Part shown: one piece after another, positions 1-6,984 of the stretch
Position numbering within the stretch: position 1 is the first letter of the stretch
How the letters are laid out: every line of letters begins with the position of its first letter
Assembly (NCBI GenBank): GCA_051646055.1
Contig: JBOFCM010000085.1
Span: 1-8,753 of the forward strand
Length of the DNA stretch: 8,753 nt
Direction of reading: 5' to 3'
Source of the DNA: JAGNZR01 sp051646055
Lineage (GTDB): Bacteria > Fusobacteriota > Fusobacteriia > Fusobacteriales > Fusobacteriaceae
Made by a program: the position numbers and the translations under genes
Notes under the pieces: model-generated
Databases searched by the model: none
The model's input: the letters and a program-made list of their open reading frames with translations, nothing else
What the model was told of the DNA's origin: nothing

Positions 1-1059
1 CTTGCAAAGGAGATAGATGAAACTGGAAGATTTCCAAGAGAGACTTTTGAAAAAATGGCAAAATTTGGCTTAACAGGAGTACATACCCCTATAGAATTTG
101 GAGGATCAGGTGGAGATGAGTTCAGTAAAATAATTGCAGTTGAGGAATTATCAAAAAAATGTGGAACAACAGGAGCGATGCTGTCAATCCATTTATTATT
201 TGGAGAACTGATAAAAAAGTTCGGAACCAACGACCAAAAATCCAAATATTTACCTATGATGTCGGTGGGGGGAAAACTGGGAGCCTTTGCCTTGACAGAA
301 CCCAATGCAGGTTCTGATGCAGGTTCAGTAAATACCACTGCCTTATCAGACGGAGATCACTATATAATCAATGGAACCAAATGCTTTATAACCGGTGGTG
401 GGCAGGCAGAAGCATTAATTCTAATCGCATCTACAGATCCCACAAAAAAATTAAAAGGTTTGTCAGCAATAATAGTAGATAAAGGTACTCCTGGATTTTC
501 CATAGGAAAAACAGAGGATAAAATGGGAATAAGAGGGTCAGAAACAGTCGAGCTTATATTTGAAAACTGTAGAATTCCTAAAAGTAACCTGCTGGGAAAA
601 GAGGGAGAGGGATTTAAAATCTCTATGATTGGACTGGACGGAGCTAGAATCGGTATAGCTTCTCAGGCTTTAGGACTGGCAGAAGGGGCCTTAAACGAAG
701 CGATAGAATATTCTAAGGAAAGAGAGCAGTTTGGAAAGCCCATATCCTCATTCCAGGGAATAAGCTGGTATATAGCAGATATGGCAACTAGAATAGAGGC
801 GGCTAGACATCTGATAAATTATGCAGCTTGGTTGAAGCAAATAGGAAAACCTCACACAAAAGAAGCGGCTATGTGCAAGTATTTTGCTTCAGAAACAGCA
901 AAATTTGTAACAGATAAAGCACTTCAAATACATGGTGGTTACGGATACATGAAAGAGTATCCTTTAGAGAGAATGTTGAGAGATGCTAAAATTACAGAAA
1001 TATATGAAGGAACATCGGAAATTCATAAAATAGTTATTGCAAAACAAGTGATAAAGTAG
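1..1059 (+). CDS. Acyl-CoA dehydrogenase (enoyl-CoA reductase type), 5' truncated by the window
   Basis: This is a flavin-dependent acyl-CoA dehydrogenase that likely runs as an enoyl-CoA reductase with the EtfBA encoded next. The reading frame is open from base 1, and its first visible codons (LAKEIDETGRFPRETFEK) are typical ACAD N-terminal helix sequence, so the ATG at 55 is internal and the true start lies upstream. The first family signature (ALTEPNAGSD, about 289-318), the FAD-side KCFITGG, the REQFGKPI motif (about 721-744) and the second signature QIHGGYGYMKEYPLERMLRD (about 925-984) are all intact. The catalytic base is the Glu of IYEGTSEI, codon 1006-1008. From memory, segments such as MLSIH and GLDGARIG resemble the propionyl-CoA dehydrogenase subunit of Clostridium propionicum acryloyl-CoA reductase more than classic butyryl-CoA dehydrogenase; this is a recollection, not a search. 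The etfB ribosome binding site follows the stop directly. The family is certain; the chain length of the substrate is not known. Confidence 0.95.
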   Translation, partial: LAKEIDETGRFPRETFEKMAKFGLTGVHTPIEFGGSGGDEFSKIIAVEELSKKCGTTGAMLSIHLLFGELIKKFGTNDQKSKYLPMMSVGGKLGAFALTEPNAGSDAGSVNTTALSDGDHYIINGTKCFITGGGQAEALILIASTDPTKKLKGLSAIIVDKGTPGFSIGKTEDKMGIRGSETVELIFENCRIPKSNLLGKEGEGFKISMIGLDGARIGIASQALGLAEGALNEAIEYSKEREQFGKPISSFQGISWYIADMATRIEAARHLINYAAWLKQIGKPHTKEAAMCKYFASETAKFVTDKALQIHGGYGYMKEYPLERMLRDAKITEIYEGTSEIHKIVIAKQVIK

Positions 1060-1069
1060 CGGGAGGAAT

Positions 1070-1858
1070 ATGAAAGTAATAGTTTGCTTAAAGCAAGTGC
1101 CAAATACAGAAGAAGTAAAGATAAACAGTGAGACAGGAACGTTAATAAGAGATGGAGTGGAAAGTATTATCAATCCAGATGACAGATATGCATTAGAGAT
1201 GGCTTTAAAACTCAAGGATAATTATGATGCAGAGGTGAAAATTTTAACGATGGGTCCACCTCAAGCAAAGGATGCAATAAATGAAGGGCTAGCAATGGGT
1301 GCAGACAGCGGAATTCTTCTCACTGATAGAAGTTTTGCAGGATCGGACACATGGGCAACAGCAACAATATTATCAGCGGCTATAGAAAAAATAAAAGACT
1401 ATGACATTGTAATCTGTGGAAGACAAGCTATCGATGGAGATACTGCGCAAGTGGGTCCTGAAATAGCAGAATTTTTGGATCTGCCACAGATAACATATGT
1501 AAATGATCTGGAGATACGAGATAAAAAAGTAGTGGCCAATAGATATTTTGAAGATAGAGATATAAAAATGGAAGCCAAGACACCAGTTCTATTGACTGTT
1601 ATAAAAGGAATAAAAGAACCTAGATACCCCCATGTAAAAAGAATTTTCAAATATTTCGAAGAAAATTTAATAGAGGAGTGGACAATAAAGGACTTAGAAA
1701 CAATAGACATAACTCAGATAGGATTAAAAGGATCTCCAACAAATGTATATAAGAGCTTTGTTCCTCTAAGAGAAAAAAAGAAAGAGATAGTAAAAGGAAA
1801 CATCTATGAGTTAAAAACTAATTTCAACGAGAAGTTTAAGGAATTAAAGCTATTATAA
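1070..1858 (+). CDS. etfB: Electron transfer flavoprotein, beta subunit
   Basis: The product (262 aa, normal length) is the small Etf subunit, a cytoplasmic partner of EtfA that passes electrons to or from acyl-CoA dehydrogenases. The N-terminus MKVIVCLKQVPNTEEVKI is the usual EtfB start. The nucleotide-binding blocks are clear: INPDD near residues 34-38, LLTDRSFAGSDT near 83-94 and GRQAIDGDTAQVGP at 117-130. The segment EPRYPHVKRI near 183-192 is the loop that touches the dehydrogenase. These blocks closely resemble EtfB of anaerobes such as Acidaminococcus, where the beta subunit binds a second FAD and bifurcates electrons from NADH. This kinship is inferred from recalled sequence. The ATG has GGGAGG (1061-1066) at good spacing and lies 10 nt after the upstream ACAD. 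The gene order ACAD-etfB-etfA is the common one in anaerobic enoyl-CoA reductase operons. Confidence 0.96.
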   Translation: MKVIVCLKQVPNTEEVKINSETGTLIRDGVESIINPDDRYALEMALKLKDNYDAEVKILTMGPPQAKDAINEGLAMGADSGILLTDRSFAGSDTWATATILSAAIEKIKDYDIVICGRQAIDGDTAQVGPEIAEFLDLPQITYVNDLEIRDKKVVANRYFEDRDIKMEAKTPVLLTVIKGIKEPRYPHVKRIFKYFEENLIEEWTIKDLETIDITQIGLKGSPTNVYKSFVPLREKKKEIVKGNIYELKTNFNEKFKELKLL

Positions 1859-1874
1859 ATGCAGGAGGAAAGTT

Positions 1875-2915
1875 ATGAGAGCCAAAGTCAATCAAGAGAT
1901 AAATATAGAAGAATATAAGGGTGTATGGGTAATAGGCGAACAGAGAGATTTTAAAATAGAGGCTGTAACCCTGGAGCTTTTGGGAGAAGGTAGAAAATTA
2001 GCTGAAAAAATTAATGAGGAATTAACTTTAGTTATTTGTGGAGAAAATTTAGATTCAGAAATAGAAAAACTTTTAGCATATCCCATAAATAATATAATCT
2101 ATGCAGGGGATCCATCATTAAAAGAATACCAGACAGATAGCTATGTAAATATAGTAGGGAAACTTATCTCAGAAAATAAACCAAATATAGTCTTAGTGGG
2201 AGCAACAACAATAGGAAGAGATTTGGCCCCTAGATTAGCAGGGAGACTGGGAACAGGGCTGACAGCAGATTGTACGGCACTAGAAATTGATGAGTCAGAT
2301 AAAAAACTGTTGCAGACTAGACCGGCTTTTGGAGGGAATTTGATGGCGACTATAATCTGTCCAAAAAACAGACCTCAGATGTCTACAGTCCGTCCAGGAG
2401 TTATGAAAAAAATTAATGCAGATCAAGAGATTGAAACAAAAGTACAAAAAATTTATCCTGAAAATGAGTTATTGATTTCAAGAGTAAAAAATATCGAAAC
2501 TAAGATGAGAAAGATTTCAAAAATAGACCTTTCTCAAGCTGAGATAATCGTGTCTGGAGGAAGAGGAGTAAAAGGTAAAGAGGGAATAGAGCTTTTGAAA
2601 AAACTTGCAGACTGCATGGGAGGTACAATAGGAGCTTCCAGAGCCGTTGTAGATAACGGTTGGCTAGATCACGAGTATCAGATAGGTCAGACTGGAAATA
2701 CAGTTCGACCAAGGGTTTATATAGCCTGCGGAATTTCAGGAGCTATTCAGCATGTGAGCGGAATGGGCGATTCAGATTATATAATAGCTATCAATAAAGA
2801 CGAGAAGGCTCCAATATTTTCAATATGTAATTATGGAATAGTAGGTGATTTGTTTGAAGTTGTACCAGAGATGATAAAAAGTTTCAGCAACAAAAATAAA
2901 ATTATAGGAGGATAA
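1875..2915 (+). CDS. etfA: Electron transfer flavoprotein, alpha subunit
   Basis: The product (346 aa) is the large Etf subunit, which carries the mobile FAD that shuttles between EtfB and the dehydrogenase flavin. The N-terminal Rossmann-like domain (about 17-200) contains VGATTIGRDLAPRLAGRLGTGLTADC. The C-terminal FAD domain has SGGRG (227-231), SRAVVDNGW (255-263), QIGQTG (269-274), the alpha signature VYIACGISGAIQH (281-293) with IIAIN following, and GDLFEVVP (324-331). There is no N-terminal ferredoxin domain of the kind seen in some fused EtfA proteins. AGGAGG at 1863-1868 supports the ATG at 1875, 16 nt after etfB. No Etf:quinone oxidoreductase gene is in view, so electrons more likely come from NADH than from a quinone pool; this is inference. 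The last codons carry the ribosome binding site of the next gene. Confidence 0.96.
   Translation: MRAKVNQEINIEEYKGVWVIGEQRDFKIEAVTLELLGEGRKLAEKINEELTLVICGENLDSEIEKLLAYPINNIIYAGDPSLKEYQTDSYVNIVGKLISENKPNIVLVGATTIGRDLAPRLAGRLGTGLTADCTALEIDESDKKLLQTRPAFGGNLMATIICPKNRPQMSTVRPGVMKKINADQEIETKVQKIYPENELLISRVKNIETKMRKISKIDLSQAEIIVSGGRGVKGKEGIELLKKLADCMGGTIGASRAVVDNGWLDHEYQIGQTGNTVRPRVYIACGISGAIQHVSGMGDSDYIIAINKDEKAPIFSICNYGIVGDLFEVVPEMIKSFSNKNKIIGG
2906..2911 (+). promoter_or_regulatory. Ribosome binding site inside the etfA 3' end
   Basis: AGGAGG lies within the last codons of etfA, 5 nt before the transporter ATG at 2917. The etfA stop (2913-2915) is separated from that ATG by one base. Ribosomes finishing etfA can therefore restart directly, which suggests translational coupling of the transporter to the Etf subunits. 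Confidence 0.8.
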
Positions 2916-2916
2916 A

Positions 2917-4164
2917 ATGGACCAGAGAGAAACAGCTTTACCATTGGAAGAATCGGGAGTAGAACTGAGAGGTTACGGAATAATATTATTGGCTTGGGCA
3001 GCATTTATGCTAGCTAACTTGTCAAATTTTGCTTTCGGGATGATATTACCAGATATGAGAGCAGAAATAGGTTTCGGATTAAAAGCTTCAGGGTGGCTGA
3101 GTGCAGTTGCCTGGATGGGAAAAGGATTGTTGACAATACCTATATCCCTATTTATAACTAAAGCTAAACCCAAAAAAATATTACAGGTAATCTTCTTTAC
3201 CATGGGAACTGGAATGTTACTTCAAGGTTTCGCTACCAATATTGTTATGCTGTTTATAGGAAGAACATTTGTAATGGGCGTTGCTGCTGGAATTCTTACA
3301 GTGCTTGTTCTGTTTAAGATTCAGTATATTCCTAAAGAAAAAATGGCAATGATCAATGGCATAGAGACTTTTACAGGGCCAGCAGGACAGACAATGGGAA
3401 CACTTCTAATTCCATTCTTATTGGTAGCTCTTTCTGGTTGGAGAAATATCATGACCTCCATGGGAGTAATAGCTATTATAATCGCTTTACTATGGGGAAT
3501 TATCTGTAAAGATAATACAGAAATAGCGGACAAGAAAAAAGATGAAAAAGTATCCATTTTAGAACCGCTAAAAGAAGCTCTAAGACAGAAAAATATATTG
3601 CTTTTAGCTTTTGGATGGCCTGGGACTTCTCTTACATGGATAGCAATTTATACCTTCTGGCCAACATATGCAGTTGAATCTTTAGGTCTTACGATGACAC
3701 AGGCTGGAATGGTTTTAGGATTCTTACCGGTAGCTTCCATGATTTCTTCGTTAACAACACCTATAATCGCAAAAAAAATAGGCTATGATAAGCCTCTTAT
3801 ATGCCTATCAGGATTTATCTTACCAATATCTTACTTCGCAATGTTACAGACCTCAAATTTAACTTTATTATGTTTGGCTTCTTTTATATCAGGTTATGCA
3901 GCCTATGCCTTTGTTCCACTGGCTTTTACAGTTTTATACAAGATTCCAAACCTCTCTTCTCGTGCCATCTCTTTAGGAACAGGATTTATATTTACCTTAG
4001 TGGGACTTGGAGGAGCACTAGGAGGGACACTAGCTGGAGTATTGGGGAGTGAATTCGGGTTATATAAGGCAATCTCAATAACTTGTCTTACACCATTTTT
4101 ATTCGGAATATTGACACTGTTTTTAGATGAAACAGGAGAAAAAGCAAAAAATAAAATAAGATAA
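2917..4164 (+). CDS. MFS transporter, probably for the carboxylate substrate of this operon
   Basis: This is a 415-residue polytopic membrane protein of the major facilitator superfamily, with a hydrophobic pattern that fits 12 helices in two halves. The first helix spans about residues 20-44 and ends in GMILPDMRAEIG. A variable loop 2-3 (about 80-87, TKAKPKKI) stands where the usual GxLaDrxGrrxxl motif is expected, so motif A is weak. GRTFVMGVAAG (115-125) is a good helix-4 motif with Arg116. A charged central loop (about 198-222, rich in Lys, Asp and Glu) joins the halves. The penultimate helices carry a Gly-rich stretch, GLGGALGGTLAG (363-374). Its place between etfA and a second ACAD suggests that it imports the acid processed by the pathway, or exports the product. 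E. coli has MFS genes (ydiM, ydiN) near its comparable ydi cluster. The substrate cannot be read from the sequence. The start is set by an embedded RBS. Confidence 0.88.
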   Translation: MDQRETALPLEESGVELRGYGIILLAWAAFMLANLSNFAFGMILPDMRAEIGFGLKASGWLSAVAWMGKGLLTIPISLFITKAKPKKILQVIFFTMGTGMLLQGFATNIVMLFIGRTFVMGVAAGILTVLVLFKIQYIPKEKMAMINGIETFTGPAGQTMGTLLIPFLLVALSGWRNIMTSMGVIAIIIALLWGIICKDNTEIADKKKDEKVSILEPLKEALRQKNILLLAFGWPGTSLTWIAIYTFWPTYAVESLGLTMTQAGMVLGFLPVASMISSLTTPIIAKKIGYDKPLICLSGFILPISYFAMLQTSNLTLLCLASFISGYAAYAFVPLAFTVLYKIPNLSSRAISLGTGFIFTLVGLGGALGGTLAGVLGSEFGLYKAISITCLTPFLFGILTLFLDETGEKAKNKIR

Positions 4165-4176
4165 AAGGAGGAACAA

Positions 4177-5325
4177 ATGTCTATATTATTAACGAAAGAG
4201 GAACAGGAACTCTATGAAAAGGCTCTAAATTATGGAATAAATTCTCTTTATCCAGTTGCTTTAGAGCTAGAAAAAAGTCCTGAATTAACAAGAAAGGCAT
4301 TTCTAGACATGGCAGAAAATGGATTTTGTGGTTTAGGAATTCCAGTGGAAATGGGGGGACAAGGTTACAATTATCTTCAAAGTTCTCTTGTATATGAGGG
4401 GCTAGCTTATGGGGAGGGAATGATGGCTTTTATAATGCAGCTGCATAACAATATTTCCATGGAGATAGCAACTTTTTACGAAGGAATCTCAGAAGACATC
4501 AAAGCAATAGTTCCAGATTTAGCAAGCGGATTAAAAACAACAGCCTTTGCTCTGACAGAATCTGTTTCTGGATGCAATCCTGCAGCCACATCTACATATG
4601 CAGAACTGAGAGAAGACGGTTACCATATCTTTGGAAAAAAGGACTGGATAGCAAACGGAAAGGATGCAGATTACTACAATGTAATGGTCAAAGACGGAAA
4701 AGATTCTAAAAATATGATAATGCTTCTAGTAGAAAAAGGAACTAAGGGTCTTAAGTTTTTAGAAAATAGAGAAAGATTAATCGGAAACGGGTTATCTTGC
4801 GGAGGACTAGAGTTTAATGACTGTGTTATTCCAGCGGATAAACTACTATCCAATAACGGATTCAAAGAAGCTTTGATTGCAATAGATGTTGCTAGAGTAT
4901 TCACTCCAGCTATAGCTGTTGGAATAGCGCAACGTGCCGTGGATATAACAGCAGAATACCTATCAAATAGGTCTTCCTTCGGAAACCCTATCATCAAAAA
5001 TCAAGGAGTACAGTGGGAATTAGCAGATTTAAGCTCAAAAATTGAAGCGGCAAGATGGCTGGTTTATAGAACTGCATCTATTATGGATGCTGGAGGACCC
5101 GTGGCATCCATAGCTGCTAAAAATAAATATTTTGGAACAGAGGTCGCTATGGAAACAACTATAAAATGTGCTCAGCTCTTTGGTGCAGAAGGATTTATGA
5201 AAGATTCAAGAATCAGTAAACTTTTATATGTGGCAAAAATGTTACAAATTATAGACGGAACAACTGAGATCCAAAAAATTGTTATTGGAAGAGATATTTC
5301 AAGAAAATTCTTAAAAAAAATATAA
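4177..5325 (+). CDS. Divergent acyl-CoA dehydrogenase-fold protein with Asp at the catalytic position
   Basis: The product (382 aa) has the full ACAD length and fold pattern, so it is not a fragment, but its signatures depart from the family. The usual ALTEPxAGSD is ALTESVSGCNP (125-135), keeping TE but losing the Gly-Ser-Asp end. The usual QxHGGxGY is QLFGAEGF (333-340). The catalytic Glu of YEGT is Asp360 in IIDGTTEIQ (codon 5254-5256). The alternative catalytic Glu position used by isovaleryl- and long-chain dehydrogenases falls in DVARVFTPA (237-245) and is Ala here. Asp237 and Arg240 of the substrate helix, WIANG (157-161) near FAD, and RSSFGNPI (265-272) remain, so flavin and CoA binding are probably retained. 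It may be a dehydrogenase on an unusual acyl-CoA, or an ACAD-fold lyase that removes a leaving group. AAGGAGG lies in the 12-nt gap before the ATG. The fold is sure; the reaction is open. Confidence 0.9.
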   Translation: MSILLTKEEQELYEKALNYGINSLYPVALELEKSPELTRKAFLDMAENGFCGLGIPVEMGGQGYNYLQSSLVYEGLAYGEGMMAFIMQLHNNISMEIATFYEGISEDIKAIVPDLASGLKTTAFALTESVSGCNPAATSTYAELREDGYHIFGKKDWIANGKDADYYNVMVKDGKDSKNMIMLLVEKGTKGLKFLENRERLIGNGLSCGGLEFNDCVIPADKLLSNNGFKEALIAIDVARVFTPAIAVGIAQRAVDITAEYLSNRSSFGNPIIKNQGVQWELADLSSKIEAARWLVYRTASIMDAGGPVASIAAKNKYFGTEVAMETTIKCAQLFGAEGFMKDSRISKLLYVAKMLQIIDGTTEIQKIVIGRDISRKFLKKI

Positions 5326-5343
5326 TAAAGGGAGTGGATTATT

Positions 5344-6918
5344 ATGATAAAATTAGAAAAAAAATTGATGTCAGCAGAAGAGGCAGCAAAACTAATAAAT
5401 TCAGAAGATACAGTTGCTATAAATGGATTCGGATCACTACTTTATCCTGAGGAGGTAACAAAGGCCCTAGGAGAAAGATTCGTAGCAACAGGAGAGCCAA
5501 GAAACCTAAGCTATATTTTTGGACCTGGATTAGGAGAAGCTACAGAGGGAAGACTTGTAGACGGAATCAGTTATGAAGGAATGGTCAGAAGGGTAGTAGC
5601 ATCACACTTTATAAAAATGATAGGGCTAAAAACCTTAGCTAAAGAGAACAAAATAGAAGCCTACAACTTACCTTTCGGAGCTATATCTCATATGTTCAGA
5701 GCTGCAGCAGGAAAGAAACCAGGAATTGTAACAAAAATAGGACTAAAGACATTTGTAGACCCTAGAAATACAAGAGGAGCACTAAATGAGGTTTCTAAGG
5801 ATACTTTAGCAGAATTAATGGTTATCGACGGGGAAGAGTACCTGTTCTATAAATCTCCAAAACCAAATATATCAATAATAAGAGGAACTACAGCAGATAA
5901 AAACGGAAATATTACTTTTGAAAAAGAAGCATTCTATATAGATCCATTTACAACAGCTATGGCTGCAAAGGCTAACGGTGGAAAAGTTATTGTTCAGGTG
6001 GAGAGAATATCTGGAGAAAGAGCAAATCCAAGAGATGTTAAAATCCCTGGAATAATAGTTGATGCTATAGTTGTAGCACCAAATCAGTGGCAGACAATGA
6101 TTGAAAAATATAACCCAAGCTATACAGGAGATTTAGTGCTTCCAGAAAGTGAAATTCCAAAAATGCTAGATGAGATAGCAAAATTGACTGTAGGAGGAGG
6201 GAAAAAAGAGAGAACTCTTGTCCACAAAATAATAGCTAGAAGAGCTGCTATGGAATTAAAAGAGAATGCAGTAGTTAATTTAGGTATCGGTATTCCAGAG
6301 TTGGTTCCAGGAGCTGCAAGAGAGTTAGGGATATCTACTGAAATGGATCTTACAATAGAAGCGGGTCTCATCGGTGGAGTTCCATCAGGTGGATTAAGTT
6401 TCGGAGCAGTTATCAATCCTGAAATGTGTCAAGATTCAGCTTATCAATTTGACCTTTATGACGGTGGAACTTTAGATATCACTTTTGTCGGTGCTATGCA
6501 AGTAGATGAAAAGGGTAATGTCAATGTAAGTAAGTCAGGAGGGAATATAATCGGAGTTGGAGGATTTGTTAATCTGACTCAGAGTGCTAAAAAATGTGTG
6601 TTCTGTTTCCCGTTCTCAGGGGGAGGAAACATGATAGACTTTAATGATGGAAAACTAGAAATAGTTAAAGAGGGTAAATATCAAAAGTTCTGTAAGCATG
6701 TAGATGAAATCAGTGCTAGTGGAGAGTTTGCAATAGACACAGATCAAGAAATCTTATATGTGACAGAAAGATGTGTATTCCAACTGACTAAAAGAGGAAT
6801 GGAAATTATAGAAGTTGCTCCAGGATTAGATCTTGAAAAAGATATAATGGAATTGATGCCGTTTAGACCAGTAATTTCAGAAAACCTAAAAGAGATGGAT
6901 CAAAGATTGTTTGTATAA
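5344..6918 (+). CDS. Family I acyl-CoA:carboxylate CoA-transferase (propionate CoA-transferase/YdiF type)
   Basis: This 524-residue enzyme carries both CoA-transferase halves in one chain, as in propionate CoA-transferase and E. coli YdiF. It moves CoA from a donor such as acetyl- or propionyl-CoA to a carboxylic acid through a glutamyl-CoA thioester. The alpha half starts at about residue 10 and includes NGFGSLLYPEEV (27-38). The beta half begins near 290 and shows VNLGIGIPELV (311-321). The catalytic Glu is Glu339 in LTIEAGLIGGVPSGGLSFGA (336-355), codon 6358-6360; the common form is ESG, here EAG. The glycine-rich GVGGF follows at 404-408. AAGGGAG precedes the ATG within an 18-nt gap. As last gene of the operon it most likely activates the imported acid without ATP, using the product acyl-CoA as donor. 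The substrate pair cannot be predicted. Confidence 0.94.
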   Translation: MIKLEKKLMSAEEAAKLINSEDTVAINGFGSLLYPEEVTKALGERFVATGEPRNLSYIFGPGLGEATEGRLVDGISYEGMVRRVVASHFIKMIGLKTLAKENKIEAYNLPFGAISHMFRAAAGKKPGIVTKIGLKTFVDPRNTRGALNEVSKDTLAELMVIDGEEYLFYKSPKPNISIIRGTTADKNGNITFEKEAFYIDPFTTAMAAKANGGKVIVQVERISGERANPRDVKIPGIIVDAIVVAPNQWQTMIEKYNPSYTGDLVLPESEIPKMLDEIAKLTVGGGKKERTLVHKIIARRAAMELKENAVVNLGIGIPELVPGAARELGISTEMDLTIEAGLIGGVPSGGLSFGAVINPEMCQDSAYQFDLYDGGTLDITFVGAMQVDEKGNVNVSKSGGNIIGVGGFVNLTQSAKKCVFCFPFSGGGNMIDFNDGKLEIVKEGKYQKFCKHVDEISASGEFAIDTDQEILYVTERCVFQLTKRGMEIIEVAPGLDLEKDIMELMPFRPVISENLKEMDQRLFV

Positions 6919-6935
6919 TTTTATATTTACATATT

Positions 6936-6969
6936 AAAAAAGCAGAGAAAAGTTGATCTCTGCTTTTTT
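6936..6969. terminator. Bidirectional intrinsic terminator between the convergent genes
   Basis: The stem core is GCAGAGA (6942-6948) pairing with TCTCTGC (6957-6963) around an 8-nt loop. It is extended by the A-tract at 6936-6941 pairing with the T-tract from 6964. Read on the + strand the stem ends in a T run (6964-6971), which suits termination after the CoA-transferase. Read on the - strand the A-tract becomes the U run, which suits the convergent regulator that stops at 6985. It explains most of the 66-nt gap. Confidence 0.9.
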
Positions 6970-6984
6970 TTATAAAATCTGCTG

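Noticed and set aside
55..57. ATG at 55 as the start of the first acyl-CoA dehydrogenase
   Set aside because: The frame is open back to base 1 and the upstream codons encode conserved ACAD N-terminal sequence, so this Met is internal.
3801..4052. Overlapping + strand frame of 83 codons inside the MFS gene
   Set aside because: It is a shifted frame of transmembrane coding sequence, without its own ribosome binding site, and the MFS frame is intact across it.
4177..5325. Second acyl-CoA dehydrogenase as a decaying pseudogene
   Set aside because: The frame is full length with a good ribosome binding site, fold-level motifs and a conservative Glu to Asp change, which points to changed function and not decay.
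4177..5325. Assignment as crotonobetainyl-CoA reductase (CaiA) or the gamma-butyrobetaine lyase itself
   Set aside because: No CaiB- or CaiD-like genes or BCCT transporter are present, and the catalytic-region motifs do not match CaiA as I recall it. Only a mechanistic analogy is kept.
6120..6416. Antisense open frame of 98 codons within the CoA-transferase gene
   Set aside because: It lies opposite the conserved catalytic region, has no ribosome binding site or family resemblance, and is explained by the coding strand's composition. The same applies to the other antisense frames at 964-1215, 1399-1710, 1892-2086, 2500-2712, 2973-3203, 3321-3557 and 4674-4997.
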